From NCBI GenBank assembly GCA_002491945.1, contig DKWX01000011.1, forward strand, positions 5,460 to 24,940: a stretch of 19,481 nt of DNA, given 5' to 3'. Made by a program: the position numbers and the translations under genes. Below are positions 7,189 through 15,043 of the stretch, piece after piece. The notes beneath the pieces were generated by a model. The model saw only the letters and a list, made by a program, of their open reading frames with translations, had not been told where the DNA came from and did not search any database. The stretch's first letter is position 1; each line of letters opens with the position of its first letter. Source of the DNA: Porphyromonadaceae bacterium UBA7141. Lineage in GTDB: Bacteria > Bacteroidota > Bacteroidia > Bacteroidales > Muribaculaceae.

Positions 7189-8568
7189 ATGATATCACGA
7201 CTTTTTACCATAATAGTGGCGCTGATGCTGGCCGGCGCTTTGACTCCGGCCTCTATGGCCCATACAGGCGCGGCTCCATCTGACGCCTCTGCCGACGTGC
7301 GTGCCACGGACAGTATTGCGATGTATGCCGAGGAGTTGGCCCGAACGAGCCTGCTGCACAATACGAAGGTAATCTTCGTAGGCGGTGATGCCGATTCACG
7401 CGCGCCGCGCGACTCGGTGGAGTCAATGGTGGCGCGATTTTATTTCGACCAGTACCGTAACTCGCAAGACCCCGAATCGCCTTATTTCATATTTATGAGC
7501 AAGGATGCGAATTTCGCTATGGGTGTGGGCGGAACCATCAGTCTGCGTGGCTGGGCGGACTGGAACGGCATGATTGATGACTATGATTTCAATACATCAG
7601 AAATCACGCTGCCTAAGACTCCGGAGACCATGCGAAGTATCGGGGCCTCGATGTCGGGTTCGGTGATATTTTTCAATATCATGGGGCGACACACGCCGGT
7701 GGGAGATTTCCGCGCCTATATCGAGGGCGGGTTCAGCGGCTACGGCCACACCGGATTCAAACTCAAGAAGGCCTGGCTGCAGATGCATGACTTCACTGCC
7801 GGTCTGGCCACCACAACTTTCTCCGACCCTGCCGCACTTCCGGAGACGCTCGACGGCGCGGGTGCCGACGGCCGCCTCGACAAGACGAACATACTGGTGA
7901 GGTATCTGCACACATGGCGCAACCGATGGACTCTCGGCGCATCGGTGGAGATGCCGTCGTCGCAGCCCACGGACGAGGATGCACATACTTCGCGATTGCG
8001 CGATTTTGTGCCCGATTTCGCCCTGATGGGGCAGTATCAGTGGGACCGGGGGATGAGCCATGTGCGTCTGGCGGCAGTGCTGCGCGACATGGGCTACCGC
8101 AATCTCGACCTTGGAGTCAACCGCCATGTGGCGGGCTGGGGTGCACAGCTTTCGGCTGTGGTGAGAGTCGGACGCATCGTGACGCTATATGCGACAGGTT
8201 GCTACGGGAAGGGAATCGCCGCTTATTTGGGCGACCTCTCTTCGGGCAATTATGACCTGCTTGCCGACCCCGGCAATCCGGGACGACTCTACGCACCGGC
8301 CACGCTGAGCGGCACGGCGGGAGCAAAAGTGCAGATTCTGCCTCGGCTTTCGAGCACTTTGTGTCTGGCCACGCTGCGCCATTATCCCAAGGCCGACCCG
8401 GCGGCCGACACATATAAATATGGCCAGTATCTTTCAATCAACGCCGTCTATGATTTCTCCCCCCGACTGCAGCTCGGAGTGGAGTATCTGGCCGGAAAAA
8501 GAATGAACTGCGGCGGAGAGCACGCCAACGTCAACCGCGCCGAGGCTCTCCTTTCTTTCTCTTTCTGA
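7189..8568 (+). CDS. DcaP-like outer membrane porin
   Basis: Predicted 459-residue outer membrane beta-barrel. Residues 1-24 are a signal peptide (MISRLFTIIVALMLAGALTP, then ASMA cleavage region). After about 95 residues the barrel begins with GGTISLRGWADWNGMIDDYD. The segment FKLKKAWLQMHDFTAGLATT followed by TFSDPAALPETLD resembles DcaP/porin-family strands. The protein ends in alternating hydrophobic residues with a terminal Phe (EALLSFSF), as expected for BAM-inserted barrels. Related DcaP proteins form trimeric channels for acidic solutes; the substrate here is unknown. Divergence from galM might suggest sugar-related uptake, but that is weak inference. The N-terminal coiled coil common in DcaP is not obvious. 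Confidence 0.72.
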   Translation: MISRLFTIIVALMLAGALTPASMAHTGAAPSDASADVRATDSIAMYAEELARTSLLHNTKVIFVGGDADSRAPRDSVESMVARFYFDQYRNSQDPESPYFIFMSKDANFAMGVGGTISLRGWADWNGMIDDYDFNTSEITLPKTPETMRSIGASMSGSVIFFNIMGRHTPVGDFRAYIEGGFSGYGHTGFKLKKAWLQMHDFTAGLATTTFSDPAALPETLDGAGADGRLDKTNILVRYLHTWRNRWTLGASVEMPSSQPTDEDAHTSRLRDFVPDFALMGQYQWDRGMSHVRLAAVLRDMGYRNLDLGVNRHVAGWGAQLSAVVRVGRIVTLYATGCYGKGIAAYLGDLSSGNYDLLADPGNPGRLYAPATLSGTAGAKVQILPRLSSTLCLATLRHYPKADPAADTYKYGQYLSINAVYDFSPRLQLGVEYLAGKRMNCGGEHANVNRAEALLSFSF

Positions 8569-8638
8569 CAATGTTATCGGCAGAATCGACAATCGGCACT
8601 CCCGACGGATAATAATGGCTCAATATAGAGCGGGAAAG

Positions 8639-8670
8639 CTTGATTATTCTCCCTTTTTTCATTAACTTTG
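8639..8670 (+). promoter_or_regulatory. Promoter of the OmpA-family lipoprotein gene
   Basis: CTTG (8639-8642) and the -7 box TAACTTTG (8663-8670) are separated by 20 bp, matching the Bacteroidetes consensus. Transcription should begin near 8676, leaving a leader of about 55 nt before the ATG at 8731. It lies 70 nt after the porin stop codon, so the OmpA gene is likely an independent unit. Confidence 0.7.
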
Positions 8671-8730
8671 CCGCTTCAAGCACCACTTGCCGGCTGCTTG
8701 GGAGTATATTAATCTCATATATCAGTGATT

Positions 8731-9573
8731 ATGAAAACAAGCATAGTGTTTACGCTCGTGGCCGTGGCTTCCGTCTTGCTTGGAGGCTGCGTGAGCAACA
8801 AGAAGTATGCCCTGCTGCAGTCGCAGTATGGCGAGACCCGTGAGAATCTTATCGAATGCAATGCAGAGACCCGCAACCTCCGGAATCAGCTGGATGCGGC
8901 TCTGAAGTCGAATGATGAGTTGCGTCAGGGGATGGCCTCTCTTAAGGGGACTCTCGACAAGAGTCTCGACCAGTCGTCGCAGAGTTCGGCCAATATCGCC
9001 AAACTTGTGGATGAAATCAATGCTTCCAACAAGTATATCAAGCAGCTTGTAGACGCCAAGTCGAAGTCTGACTCGCTGAACATCGCGCTGACCAATAAGC
9101 TGACCCGCTCACTCTCGACAGATGAGCTGAAGGAGGTTGACATAAAGGTGCTCAAGGGTGTGGTATATATCTCTTTGGCCGACAATATGCTCTTCAAGTC
9201 CGGATCTTACGAGATTTCCGACCGCGCTATGGAAACTCTCTCTAAAATAGCGAAAATCATCAAGGATTACAGTGATTATGACGTGCTGGTGGAGGGAAAT
9301 ACCGACAATGTGCCTATCTCGCGTACAAATATCCGCAACAACTGGGACCTCTCGGCGCTCCGCGCCTCTTCTGTGGTGCAGTGTCTGCAGAATGATTTCG
9401 GCATCAATCCGTCGCGACTCTCTGCGGCCGGACGCGGTGAGTTCAATCCAATCGCCGACAATGACACCGAGGTGGGCAAGCAGCGTAACCGACGCACTGA
9501 AATTATCATCACTCCGAAACTCGACGAGTTCCTTGACCTCATTGACCAGGCTCCTGCCGATGGTGAGGAGTAA
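8731..9573 (+). CDS. OmpA-family peptidoglycan-binding lipoprotein
   Basis: Predicted 280-residue outer membrane lipoprotein. MKTSIVFTLVAVASVLLGGC is a lipoprotein signal peptide with lipobox LGGC and lipidated Cys20. Residues about 25-130 are polar and heptad-like, probably a coiled coil spanning the periplasm. Residues about 145-262 form the OmpA/MotB C-terminal domain: DNMLFKSGSYEIS, EGNTDNVPI, NWDLSALRA (204-212), LSAAGRGE and RNRRTEI (252-258). This domain binds meso-DAP peptidoglycan and anchors the outer membrane. The ATG at 8731 is preferred over GTG at 8725 because it gives the standard signal peptide. It has its own promoter. Confidence 0.92.
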   Translation: MKTSIVFTLVAVASVLLGGCVSNKKYALLQSQYGETRENLIECNAETRNLRNQLDAALKSNDELRQGMASLKGTLDKSLDQSSQSSANIAKLVDEINASNKYIKQLVDAKSKSDSLNIALTNKLTRSLSTDELKEVDIKVLKGVVYISLADNMLFKSGSYEISDRAMETLSKIAKIIKDYSDYDVLVEGNTDNVPISRTNIRNNWDLSALRASSVVQCLQNDFGINPSRLSAAGRGEFNPIADNDTEVGKQRNRRTEIIITPKLDEFLDLIDQAPADGEE

Positions 9574-9680
9574 TCCCGCTCCCCGCATCCGTAAGTCCCA
9601 AATACACCAATTCGGGATGCAACCATCAGGCACCCCATGACGTTATTAATAAGCAACACAGACTTAAAATATCATATATC

Positions 9681-10187
9681 ATGCTTACGAAAAGAATCGA
9701 AGATGCTATCAACGAACAGATTAACGCCGAACTCTGGTCGGCATATCTCTATCTGTCGATGTCGCTTAATTTCGAACATATGGGTCGCTCGGGTATCGCC
9801 AACTGGTATCGCATACAGTTCCAGGAGGAGCAGGCCCATGCTTTGGCTCTGATTGACTATGTGCATGCACGCGACGGACGCGTCGAACTGAAGCCTATAG
9901 CAGGCGTGCCTACCTCATGGGAGTCTGCACGGGACGCTTTCGTGGATACTCTCGAACATGAGAACAAGGTGACAGCCCTGATTCACAATCTCTATGCCGC
10001 TGCCGAGGAGGAGAAAGATTTCGCAACCCGTCAGAAGCTGAATACCTTTATCGCCGAGCAGGTCGAGGAGGAGGAGAATGTGCGCAAGATTATCGACGAC
10101 CTTACGCTTGTAGGCAACGATGGCGTAGGCCTCTTCCAGATTGACCGCGAACTGGGGCAGCGCACTTTCGTGGCACCTCAGCTCTGA
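9681..10187 (+). CDS. ftnA: Ferritin (FtnA-type, non-haem)
   Basis: Predicted 168-residue cytoplasmic iron-storage protein that oxidises Fe2+ and stores the mineral inside a 24-mer shell. All ferroxidase ligands are present at the same numbers as in E. coli FtnA: Glu17, Glu50, His53, Glu94, Gln127 and Glu130, with Tyr24. The accessory third-site Glu49 and Glu126 are also present. The length is typical and the four-helix pattern is intact, so it should be active. No haem-binding Met of bacterioferritin is evident. The gene begins 107 nt after the OmpA gene and ends at a strong terminator. I see no clear consensus promoter immediately upstream. Confidence 0.96.
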   Translation: MLTKRIEDAINEQINAELWSAYLYLSMSLNFEHMGRSGIANWYRIQFQEEQAHALALIDYVHARDGRVELKPIAGVPTSWESARDAFVDTLEHENKVTALIHNLYAAAEEEKDFATRQKLNTFIAEQVEEEENVRKIIDDLTLVGNDGVGLFQIDRELGQRTFVAPQL

Positions 10188-10244
10188 TGCAGGCCGGACA
10201 GGGATAATCATCCCCCCGCCGATTATGAAAATAATACATTTACC

Positions 10245-10290
10245 TCCCTGCCGGATGTAATTCATCTCACCGGCAGGGAAGTATTTTTTT
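10245..10290 (+). terminator. Rho-independent terminator of ferritin gene
   Basis: TCCCTGCCGG (10245-10254) pairs perfectly with CCGGCAGGGA (10270-10279) across a 15-nt loop. The stem is followed by AGTATTTTTTT (10280-10290). It lies 58 nt after the ferritin stop. Because the radical SAM gene ends convergently at 10343, the stem may also help terminate that transcript, though the U-tract is on the plus strand. Confidence 0.88.
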
Positions 10291-10342
10291 CTACCTCTTC
10301 AGCGCCGACAGCGACGGGAGGCGGAGTGCGTGATTCTGATGG

Positions 10343-11125
10343 TCAGAGCATCACTTCTATTCCTGCGGCACGTATGCGCGTGGCTATCTCTTCGAGTTCG
10401 GGACGCTCTACCTTTTCGAGGCGCTCCTCCGGGGTGGAGCGGTCGAGGGAGTAAATCATCACTCCGCGCGGACAGATTTCCTTATATGCGCGAATCAGGG
10501 CATCGACCTCTTCGGGTGTGGTGTTGTCGATACGCCTGCCGGAGTGCTCGCCACGAAGGAACATGGTCTGTATTATACCCTTCCCGGCAAAACGCCGCAA
10601 TCCCTCCACAAGGCTCTCTACCGTGAAGCTCGGCTGCACCGGATTGTCGATCAGGCGCATGGTGGGGTCGATGGCGGAATCAAGTTTGAGGATATTGTTG
10701 TCTACCTTGTCGAGGGCCTCAGCCACGCCGGGGTCGAAGATGCGGGTGGAGTTGGTGAGCACGGATGTCCTGGCTTCCGGAAAATAACGGTCGCGCAGAG
10801 AGTTGACTATATCCACGACTTCGCCGAAGTGCGGATGAAGCGTGGGTTCGCCATTGCCGCTGAATGTTATCACATCGAGGGTCTCCCCTTTCTCTTTCAT
10901 TTCGCGGAGTTTGGCCTCAAGGTCGCGGGCCACCCGTGATGTGTCGGGCAGACCGGTGGTGCCTGTGCCCTGGGCGTTATATCCGGCCTCGCAGTACACG
11001 CAGTCGAATGTACACACCTTCCCATCGTCGGGCAGAAGATTTATGCCGAGGGATGTGCCGAGGCGCCTGCTGTGAATCGGGCCGAACACAGTGGAATGAA
11101 ACAATACTGTCTGGTCTTTAGCCAT
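10343..11125 (-). CDS. Radical SAM protein, COG0731/TYW1-like family
   Basis: Predicted 260-residue iron-sulfur enzyme. The radical SAM cluster motif is CTFDCVYC (Cys38, Cys42, Cys45), followed by FSGNGEPTLHPHF (GGE-type SAM motif). The N-terminal FGPIHSRRLGTSLGINLLP is typical of the COG0731 family, which includes archaeal wyosine synthases. Bacteria lack wyosine in tRNA-Phe, so the true substrate is unknown. The protein lacks the flavodoxin domain of eukaryotic TYW1. There is no auxiliary cluster motif in the C-terminal half that I can see. The ATG lies at 11125, with a motif related to other local upstream regions 11-35 nt before it. Confidence 0.85.
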   Translation of the reverse strand: MAKDQTVLFHSTVFGPIHSRRLGTSLGINLLPDDGKVCTFDCVYCEAGYNAQGTGTTGLPDTSRVARDLEAKLREMKEKGETLDVITFSGNGEPTLHPHFGEVVDIVNSLRDRYFPEARTSVLTNSTRIFDPGVAEALDKVDNNILKLDSAIDPTMRLIDNPVQPSFTVESLVEGLRRFAGKGIIQTMFLRGEHSGRRIDNTTPEEVDALIRAYKEICPRGVMIYSLDRSTPEERLEKVERPELEEIATRIRAAGIEVML

Positions 11126-11135
11126 AATATCTTGA

Positions 11136-11160
11136 TTTTAAGCAAGTATGCAATTTTAAT
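11136..11160 (-). repeat. Recurrent AT-rich upstream motif (radical SAM gene)
   Basis: On the plus strand this reads TTTTAAGCAAGTATGCAATT and continues TTAAT. It closely resembles 6868-6890 upstream of galM and the repeats at 527-580 upstream of yidD. It sits 11-35 nt before the start codon. The recurrence suggests a promoter or regulatory element, but no function is proven. Confidence 0.45.
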
Positions 11161-11240
11161 TTATTCAATATGCCGGTGTGTTGTCAGTCGATTCCGGTGT
11201 GAAGAGAATGAGAACATAAATATATGTATCTCATCGGCCG

Positions 11241-12014
11241 TTACCGTCGCAAGGCGCTCATGGCATATATGGCCACAAGCAGCAGCACTATCGAGGCTGA
11301 TGCAGGCACGGAAATAAAGTAGGCCAGCCAAAGTCCGCCGATGCATCCCGCCAGTGACACTCCGACTGATGTGACCATCATCGGCAGATAACGGCGCGTA
11401 AAGCGTTCGGCCACCATCTGCGGCAGCGACACAAGCGACATCAGAAGCATTATCCCGATCATACGTATCGTGAGCACTATTGTCACAGCCACAAGCACCG
11501 TCATGGCCACGTTGATGAAACCTACCGGGAGATTGCGCGTACGGGCAAAGTCCTGATCGAAGCTCACCGATACTATCAGCGGATAAAAGAGAAGATAGAA
11601 CAGTAGCAGCACTCCGGTCAGAACGGCAAAGCTCCACAGGTCGGCATGGGTGATGGTGAGCACATTGCCGAACAGGAAAGTATTTAGCTCCGGCACGAAG
11701 CCATGAGTGAGGAAGATGAAAAGTATGCCCAATGCCATCCCGAGGGCCCATATTACGGCTATCGCGGAGTCTCGCCGCGCTCCGCCCCGTGAAAGACGCT
11801 CCACCCCGAGCGAGCCTCCTACGGCAAAGAGCGCGGCCATCAGTATCGGAGAGACTCCGAGATAGTAGCCGAGGCCAAGTCCGCCGAAACAGGCGTGGGT
11901 GATGCCTCCGGATATGAATACCATTCTCCGGGTGACGATATACGTCCCGATCATTGCCGAGGCAATCGATATCAGGGTAACGCCTATCATGGCGTTGGTC
12001 ATGAATGTCAGCAC
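11241..12014 (-). CDS. Metal ABC transporter permease (ZnuB/TroC family)
   Basis: Predicted 257-residue inner membrane permease of the ABC-3 family, which imports zinc, manganese or iron with an ATPase and a binding protein. The sequence is very hydrophobic with about eight segments. The N-terminal GTYIVTRRMVFISGGITHAC (23-42) and FGGLGLGYYLG blocks are characteristic. TIRMIGIMLLMSLVSLPQMVAE corresponds to the cytoplasmic coupling region. No ATPase or substrate-binding protein gene is in this window. The GTG at 12014 is chosen; ATG at 12002 would remove four residues. It is the third gene after queA and aroA, 107 nt downstream of aroA, and may be in the same transcript. The metal cannot be assigned. 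Confidence 0.86.
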   Translation of the reverse strand: MLTFMTNAMIGVTLISIASAMIGTYIVTRRMVFISGGITHACFGGLGLGYYLGVSPILMAALFAVGGSLGVERLSRGGARRDSAIAVIWALGMALGILFIFLTHGFVPELNTFLFGNVLTITHADLWSFAVLTGVLLLFYLLFYPLIVSVSFDQDFARTRNLPVGFINVAMTVLVAVTIVLTIRMIGIMLLMSLVSLPQMVAERFTRRYLPMMVTSVGVSLAGCIGGLWLAYFISVPASASIVLLLVAIYAMSALRR

Positions 12015-12121
12015 TTTATTTTCTCTTCTGGTTGGTTTCTAAAACTTATGACCCGGGCGTTTTCCCGCTGTGCCGCCCTACTCGCAGTGATGTCGCCGTC
12101 GGGAGATATGCAGCGGGTCGC

Positions 12122-13426
12122 TCAGGCCGGGGCGATGATGAATCCGAGGCGACCGAGCATCTCCCAGTAACGTGGGAAGGACTTGCCGACTACCTGCGGA
12201 TGCTCTATCCTCAGGCCGGGGTATATTACCGCTGAGGGGGCGAAGGCCATGGCCATACGGTGGTCCGACCATGTCTGTATCATGGGTTGCTCTTCGGCCG
12301 CACACTTCTCCCCCTCCCACCCCATGGCATCTGCTTCGAGCCGAAGGCGATAGCCGAGGCGGGCCAGTTCGGTGGCCGGAGCCAGCATCCTGTCGGTCTC
12401 TTTATGACGCAGGTGGGCCACTCCGGTGAATCGGAATTTCAGTCCGGCAAGACAGAACCCCACGGCAAGGGCGGGCACAAGGTCGGGGGTTGCGTTCATG
12501 TCGTAGTGCAGCACAATGCCGCTATCTTTCACACGGCGCAGCCGGGCCGCATCGCAAAGCAATGTGGCGCTGCCATCGGGATGAATCTCAGTCGCCACGC
12601 CTATGCTGCTGAATATCTCGGCACATCGGGCATCGCCCTGAAGCGACACTGCGGGAGGCGTAAGCCTGTCGATATGGATGGGGGTGCCGGGGAGGAGCAG
12701 CGCGAGCTGATAGAAGTAGGAGACGGCGCTCCAGTCGGTCTCTATCTCCATCCTGTCGGGTGGAGATATATGGCGGGGAGCCACGCAGATGTGGCTGCCG
12801 GTGTGCTCTATACGTGCGCTGTAACGCTCCATCAGGCTGGCTGTCATCGCGATATATGGGGCCGATACAGGGGTGCGCCCTCCGAAGTCAAGGCTAAGTC
12901 CGCGCCCCCACAGGGGGGATGCCATCATCAGGGCGGAGACGAATTGCGAACTTACTCCCGGATCCATCACGATTTCACCCGGACTCAGCGATTGGCCGAT
13001 TATGCGTAGCGGCGGACGACCCTGACGGCGCAGCGGGCGCACGTCGGCACCGGCATCGCGCAGGGCCGTCAGCAACGGTGCAAGCGGACGGCGCGACAGC
13101 GCCAGTCCGGCCGATACGGTCATGTCGAGACCCGGAGTCGAGGCGGCAAGGGGGAGAAAGAAGCGCAGCGGCGCTCCCCCCTCGCCGATGTGCACGGTGT
13201 TGCGCCCGGACGGGGCGCCGCCGCTGCCGTAAAGGCGCATGGCGCGGAGCATTCCCGCCACATCCCCTGCATCGGGAAGCGAAGGGATTGCAGCCTCGCG
13301 GCCGGTGAGCCGACGGCTCAGGGCGTTGAGGGTGAGCACCCGGAGGGCTATCGATTTGGATAGCGGGAGGGTGACTGACAGCGGTGCTGAGGCGGCGTCT
13401 CTACTGTAGTGCAGCTGTATGGCCAT
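12122..13426 (-). CDS. aroA: 3-phosphoshikimate 1-carboxyvinyltransferase (EPSP synthase)
   Basis: Predicted 434-residue shikimate pathway enzyme joining PEP and shikimate-3-phosphate. Conserved residues: LSKSIALR with Lys24/Ser25/Arg29, GVSSQFVSALM with Ser159-Ser160-Gln161, TPDLVPALA with Asp315, HKETDR with Glu343/Arg346, SDHRMAM with Arg390, and VVGKSFPRYW with Lys416. The PEP loop is diverged: GEGGAPLRFF (81-90) replaces the usual GNAGTAMRP, so the canonical Thr and Pro are Ala85 and Phe89. The gene starts 33 nt after the queA stop and is likely co-transcribed. The enzyme is probably active, but its kinetics may differ. Confidence 0.93.
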   Translation of the reverse strand: MAIQLHYSRDAASAPLSVTLPLSKSIALRVLTLNALSRRLTGREAAIPSLPDAGDVAGMLRAMRLYGSGGAPSGRNTVHIGEGGAPLRFFLPLAASTPGLDMTVSAGLALSRRPLAPLLTALRDAGADVRPLRRQGRPPLRIIGQSLSPGEIVMDPGVSSQFVSALMMASPLWGRGLSLDFGGRTPVSAPYIAMTASLMERYSARIEHTGSHICVAPRHISPPDRMEIETDWSAVSYFYQLALLLPGTPIHIDRLTPPAVSLQGDARCAEIFSSIGVATEIHPDGSATLLCDAARLRRVKDSGIVLHYDMNATPDLVPALAVGFCLAGLKFRFTGVAHLRHKETDRMLAPATELARLGYRLRLEADAMGWEGEKCAAEEQPMIQTWSDHRMAMAFAPSAVIYPGLRIEHPQVVGKSFPRYWEMLGRLGFIIAPA

Positions 13427-13459
13427 GGCGATGGGGATTATGCTGGTGGGGATTTCGTA

Positions 13460-14815
13460 TCAGTCGCGGCGGCGGGCTAAGAGGCAGGCATCGCCATAGG
13501 AAAGGAAGCGATAGTCGGCGCAGGCGAGCGCACGGTCGTAAATCTCGCGCCAACGGGGGAATCCGGGACGGTCGAAGCCTTCAAGAAAACTGCCTACGAG
13601 CAGCAGCAGTGTCGACTGGGGCTGGTGGAAGTTGGTCACCATGCGGCTGACAATGCGCCAGCTGAATCCCGGAGCTATCATTATGGCGGTCGACCCGGTG
13701 AGGGAATCGAGTCCGGCACTCTCCATGCGGCTGATGAGCTGACGCAGCAATGTGGCGCCATCTTCTTCACAGGGTGTGGTGTAGGCAAGCCATTGGGGCA
13801 CGTGCATCGCTTCGGTGTCGGCCACGTCGGCAGTGCGGCTGAGCACACTGAGCCAGGGTAGCGATTCAAGTGTGCGCACCGAGGTAGTGCCTACGGCCAC
13901 TATCTCACGCCCATGTTCGAGAGCACCCGCTACGGCGCATATCACGTCGAGATCCACATGTATCGTCTCCGTATGCATGGGATGAGCCCCGATTTCATCA
14001 CTTTTTACGGGCTGGAATGTGCCTGCCCCTACGTGGAGTGTGACCTTTCGCACATCCACCCCTTTATCGCGCAGGCGTCCGAAGAGTGCGGGCGTGAAGT
14101 GTAGTCCGGCGGTAGGGGCCGCCACCGATCCCTCGACACGACTGTAGACGGTCTGGTAGTCTTCAAGATCGGCAGCTTCGGATGCACGTTTGAGGTATGG
14201 AGGGATAGGGATGTTGCCGGCCTGTTCCACCACAGTGGCGAAGGTGACCGAGGGGTCGTCCCAGCTGAATTCCACGCGGCGTGTGGCCGAGGGGGTCTCA
14301 CCTTCCTGCAGCGGCAGGAGTCGGGCGGTGAGGGTGAGGGGACGCTCAAGGCCCGGAATATCGAGAGTGCGGGTCAGGGCATCGTCTTTCCACTTCTTGA
14401 GATTGCCGATCATGCAGCTCCACACGCACCGGCTGCGGGCGGCAAAGGAGAGCACATAGTCGGAGGGCTCGGAGGGCTCGAGTATGAAGACTTCGATTCG
14501 GGCGCCTGTGGCGCGGTGAAACTCCATGCGGGCGTTGATGACGCGTGTCTCGTTGCATACCATCAGAGCATCGCCGGGAAGAAAGTCGGGAAGCCGGTCA
14601 AACCGGCTTTCTTCAATTCCCCCTTCGGGTGTGGATACTATCAAGCGGCAGGCATCGCGCTGTGCCAGCGGATGCAGTGCGATGCGCGAGTCGGGAAGCG
14701 GATAGTCGAAATCCTCTATCCGTATATGCGCCACTCCTTCCGGAGCGCTCTGTGCGGCGGGAAGCGGAGCTACCGTGTCGGCGGCGGATATGTTGTCGCG
14801 GGTGGTGGATGTCAT
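13460..14815 (-). CDS. queA: QueA-like tRNA ribosyltransferase-isomerase (long form)
   Basis: Predicted 451-residue enzyme transferring the ribosyl group of SAM to 7-aminomethyl-deazaguanine in tRNA to form epoxyqueuosine. Family blocks include YPLPDSRIALHP, CNETRVINAR, AAPTAGLHFT (about 232-241), LHVGAGTFQPV (260-270), and MVTNFHQPQSTLLLLVGSF near the C-terminus. The protein is about 95 residues longer than E. coli QueA (356 aa). The excess is an N-terminal extension and an insertion after IEVFILEP (about 116-191). Long forms are known in Bacteroidetes, sometimes beside a second short QueA, so the exact role is not certain. ATG at 14815 is chosen; a GTG at 14887 would add 24 low-complexity residues. 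A weak TATTTTTG box at 14967-14974 may be its promoter. Confidence 0.85.
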   Translation of the reverse strand: MTSTTRDNISAADTVAPLPAAQSAPEGVAHIRIEDFDYPLPDSRIALHPLAQRDACRLIVSTPEGGIEESRFDRLPDFLPGDALMVCNETRVINARMEFHRATGARIEVFILEPSEPSDYVLSFAARSRCVWSCMIGNLKKWKDDALTRTLDIPGLERPLTLTARLLPLQEGETPSATRRVEFSWDDPSVTFATVVEQAGNIPIPPYLKRASEAADLEDYQTVYSRVEGSVAAPTAGLHFTPALFGRLRDKGVDVRKVTLHVGAGTFQPVKSDEIGAHPMHTETIHVDLDVICAVAGALEHGREIVAVGTTSVRTLESLPWLSVLSRTADVADTEAMHVPQWLAYTTPCEEDGATLLRQLISRMESAGLDSLTGSTAIMIAPGFSWRIVSRMVTNFHQPQSTLLLLVGSFLEGFDRPGFPRWREIYDRALACADYRFLSYGDACLLARRRD

Positions 14816-14921
14816 TTTTTTCTTTTGCGGAGGTTTTTGTACACGGTTTCTGTAGCCTAAGGGTGCCGGGCTCGGGGGCGGCGGCACCAGGTATCAGTTG
14901 CGCGTGTTTCATCGGATTATC

Positions 14922-14953
14922 TCCGGCGGCTGATGGCGTCATCCTCCGCCGGA
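14922..14953 (-). other. Hairpin in the queA leader
   Basis: TCCGGCGG (14922-14929) pairs with CCGCCGGA (14946-14953), and GATG/CATC can pair within the 16-nt loop. It lies 107-138 nt upstream of the queA ATG. It does not resemble a preQ1 riboswitch that I can recognise, and there is no U-tract. The role is unknown. Confidence 0.35.
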
Positions 14954-14976
14954 ACGAAATAATCTACAAAAATAAC

Positions 14977-15009
14977 AAAAAAACGGGAGACGGACATTCC
15001 CCGTCTCCC
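14977..15009 (-). terminator. Terminator of the outer membrane beta-barrel gene
   Basis: On the minus strand GGGAGACGG (15009-15001) pairs with CCGTCTCCC (14993-14985) across a 7-nt loop. A run of seven T follows at 14983-14977. It lies 34 nt after the stop codon of the receptor gene. A shorter U-tract on the plus strand (15012-15016) could make it weakly bidirectional. Confidence 0.88.
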
Positions 15010-15043
15010 ATATTTTTCGCAAACACAGCGATATGCTGTAACT

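Noticed and set aside
6944..7192. 82-codon TTG-started frame overlapping the porin ATG by 4 nt (ATGA)
   Set aside because: The overlap looks like coupling, but the sequence has no family resemblance, a TTG start and AT-rich intergenic composition.
9109..9633. 174-codon minus-strand frame
   Set aside because: It is a shadow of the OmpA domain coding region.
14922..14953. queA leader hairpin considered as a preQ1 riboswitch
   Set aside because: It lacks the compact pseudoknot pattern and A-rich tail of preQ1-I, and it lies too far from the start codon.
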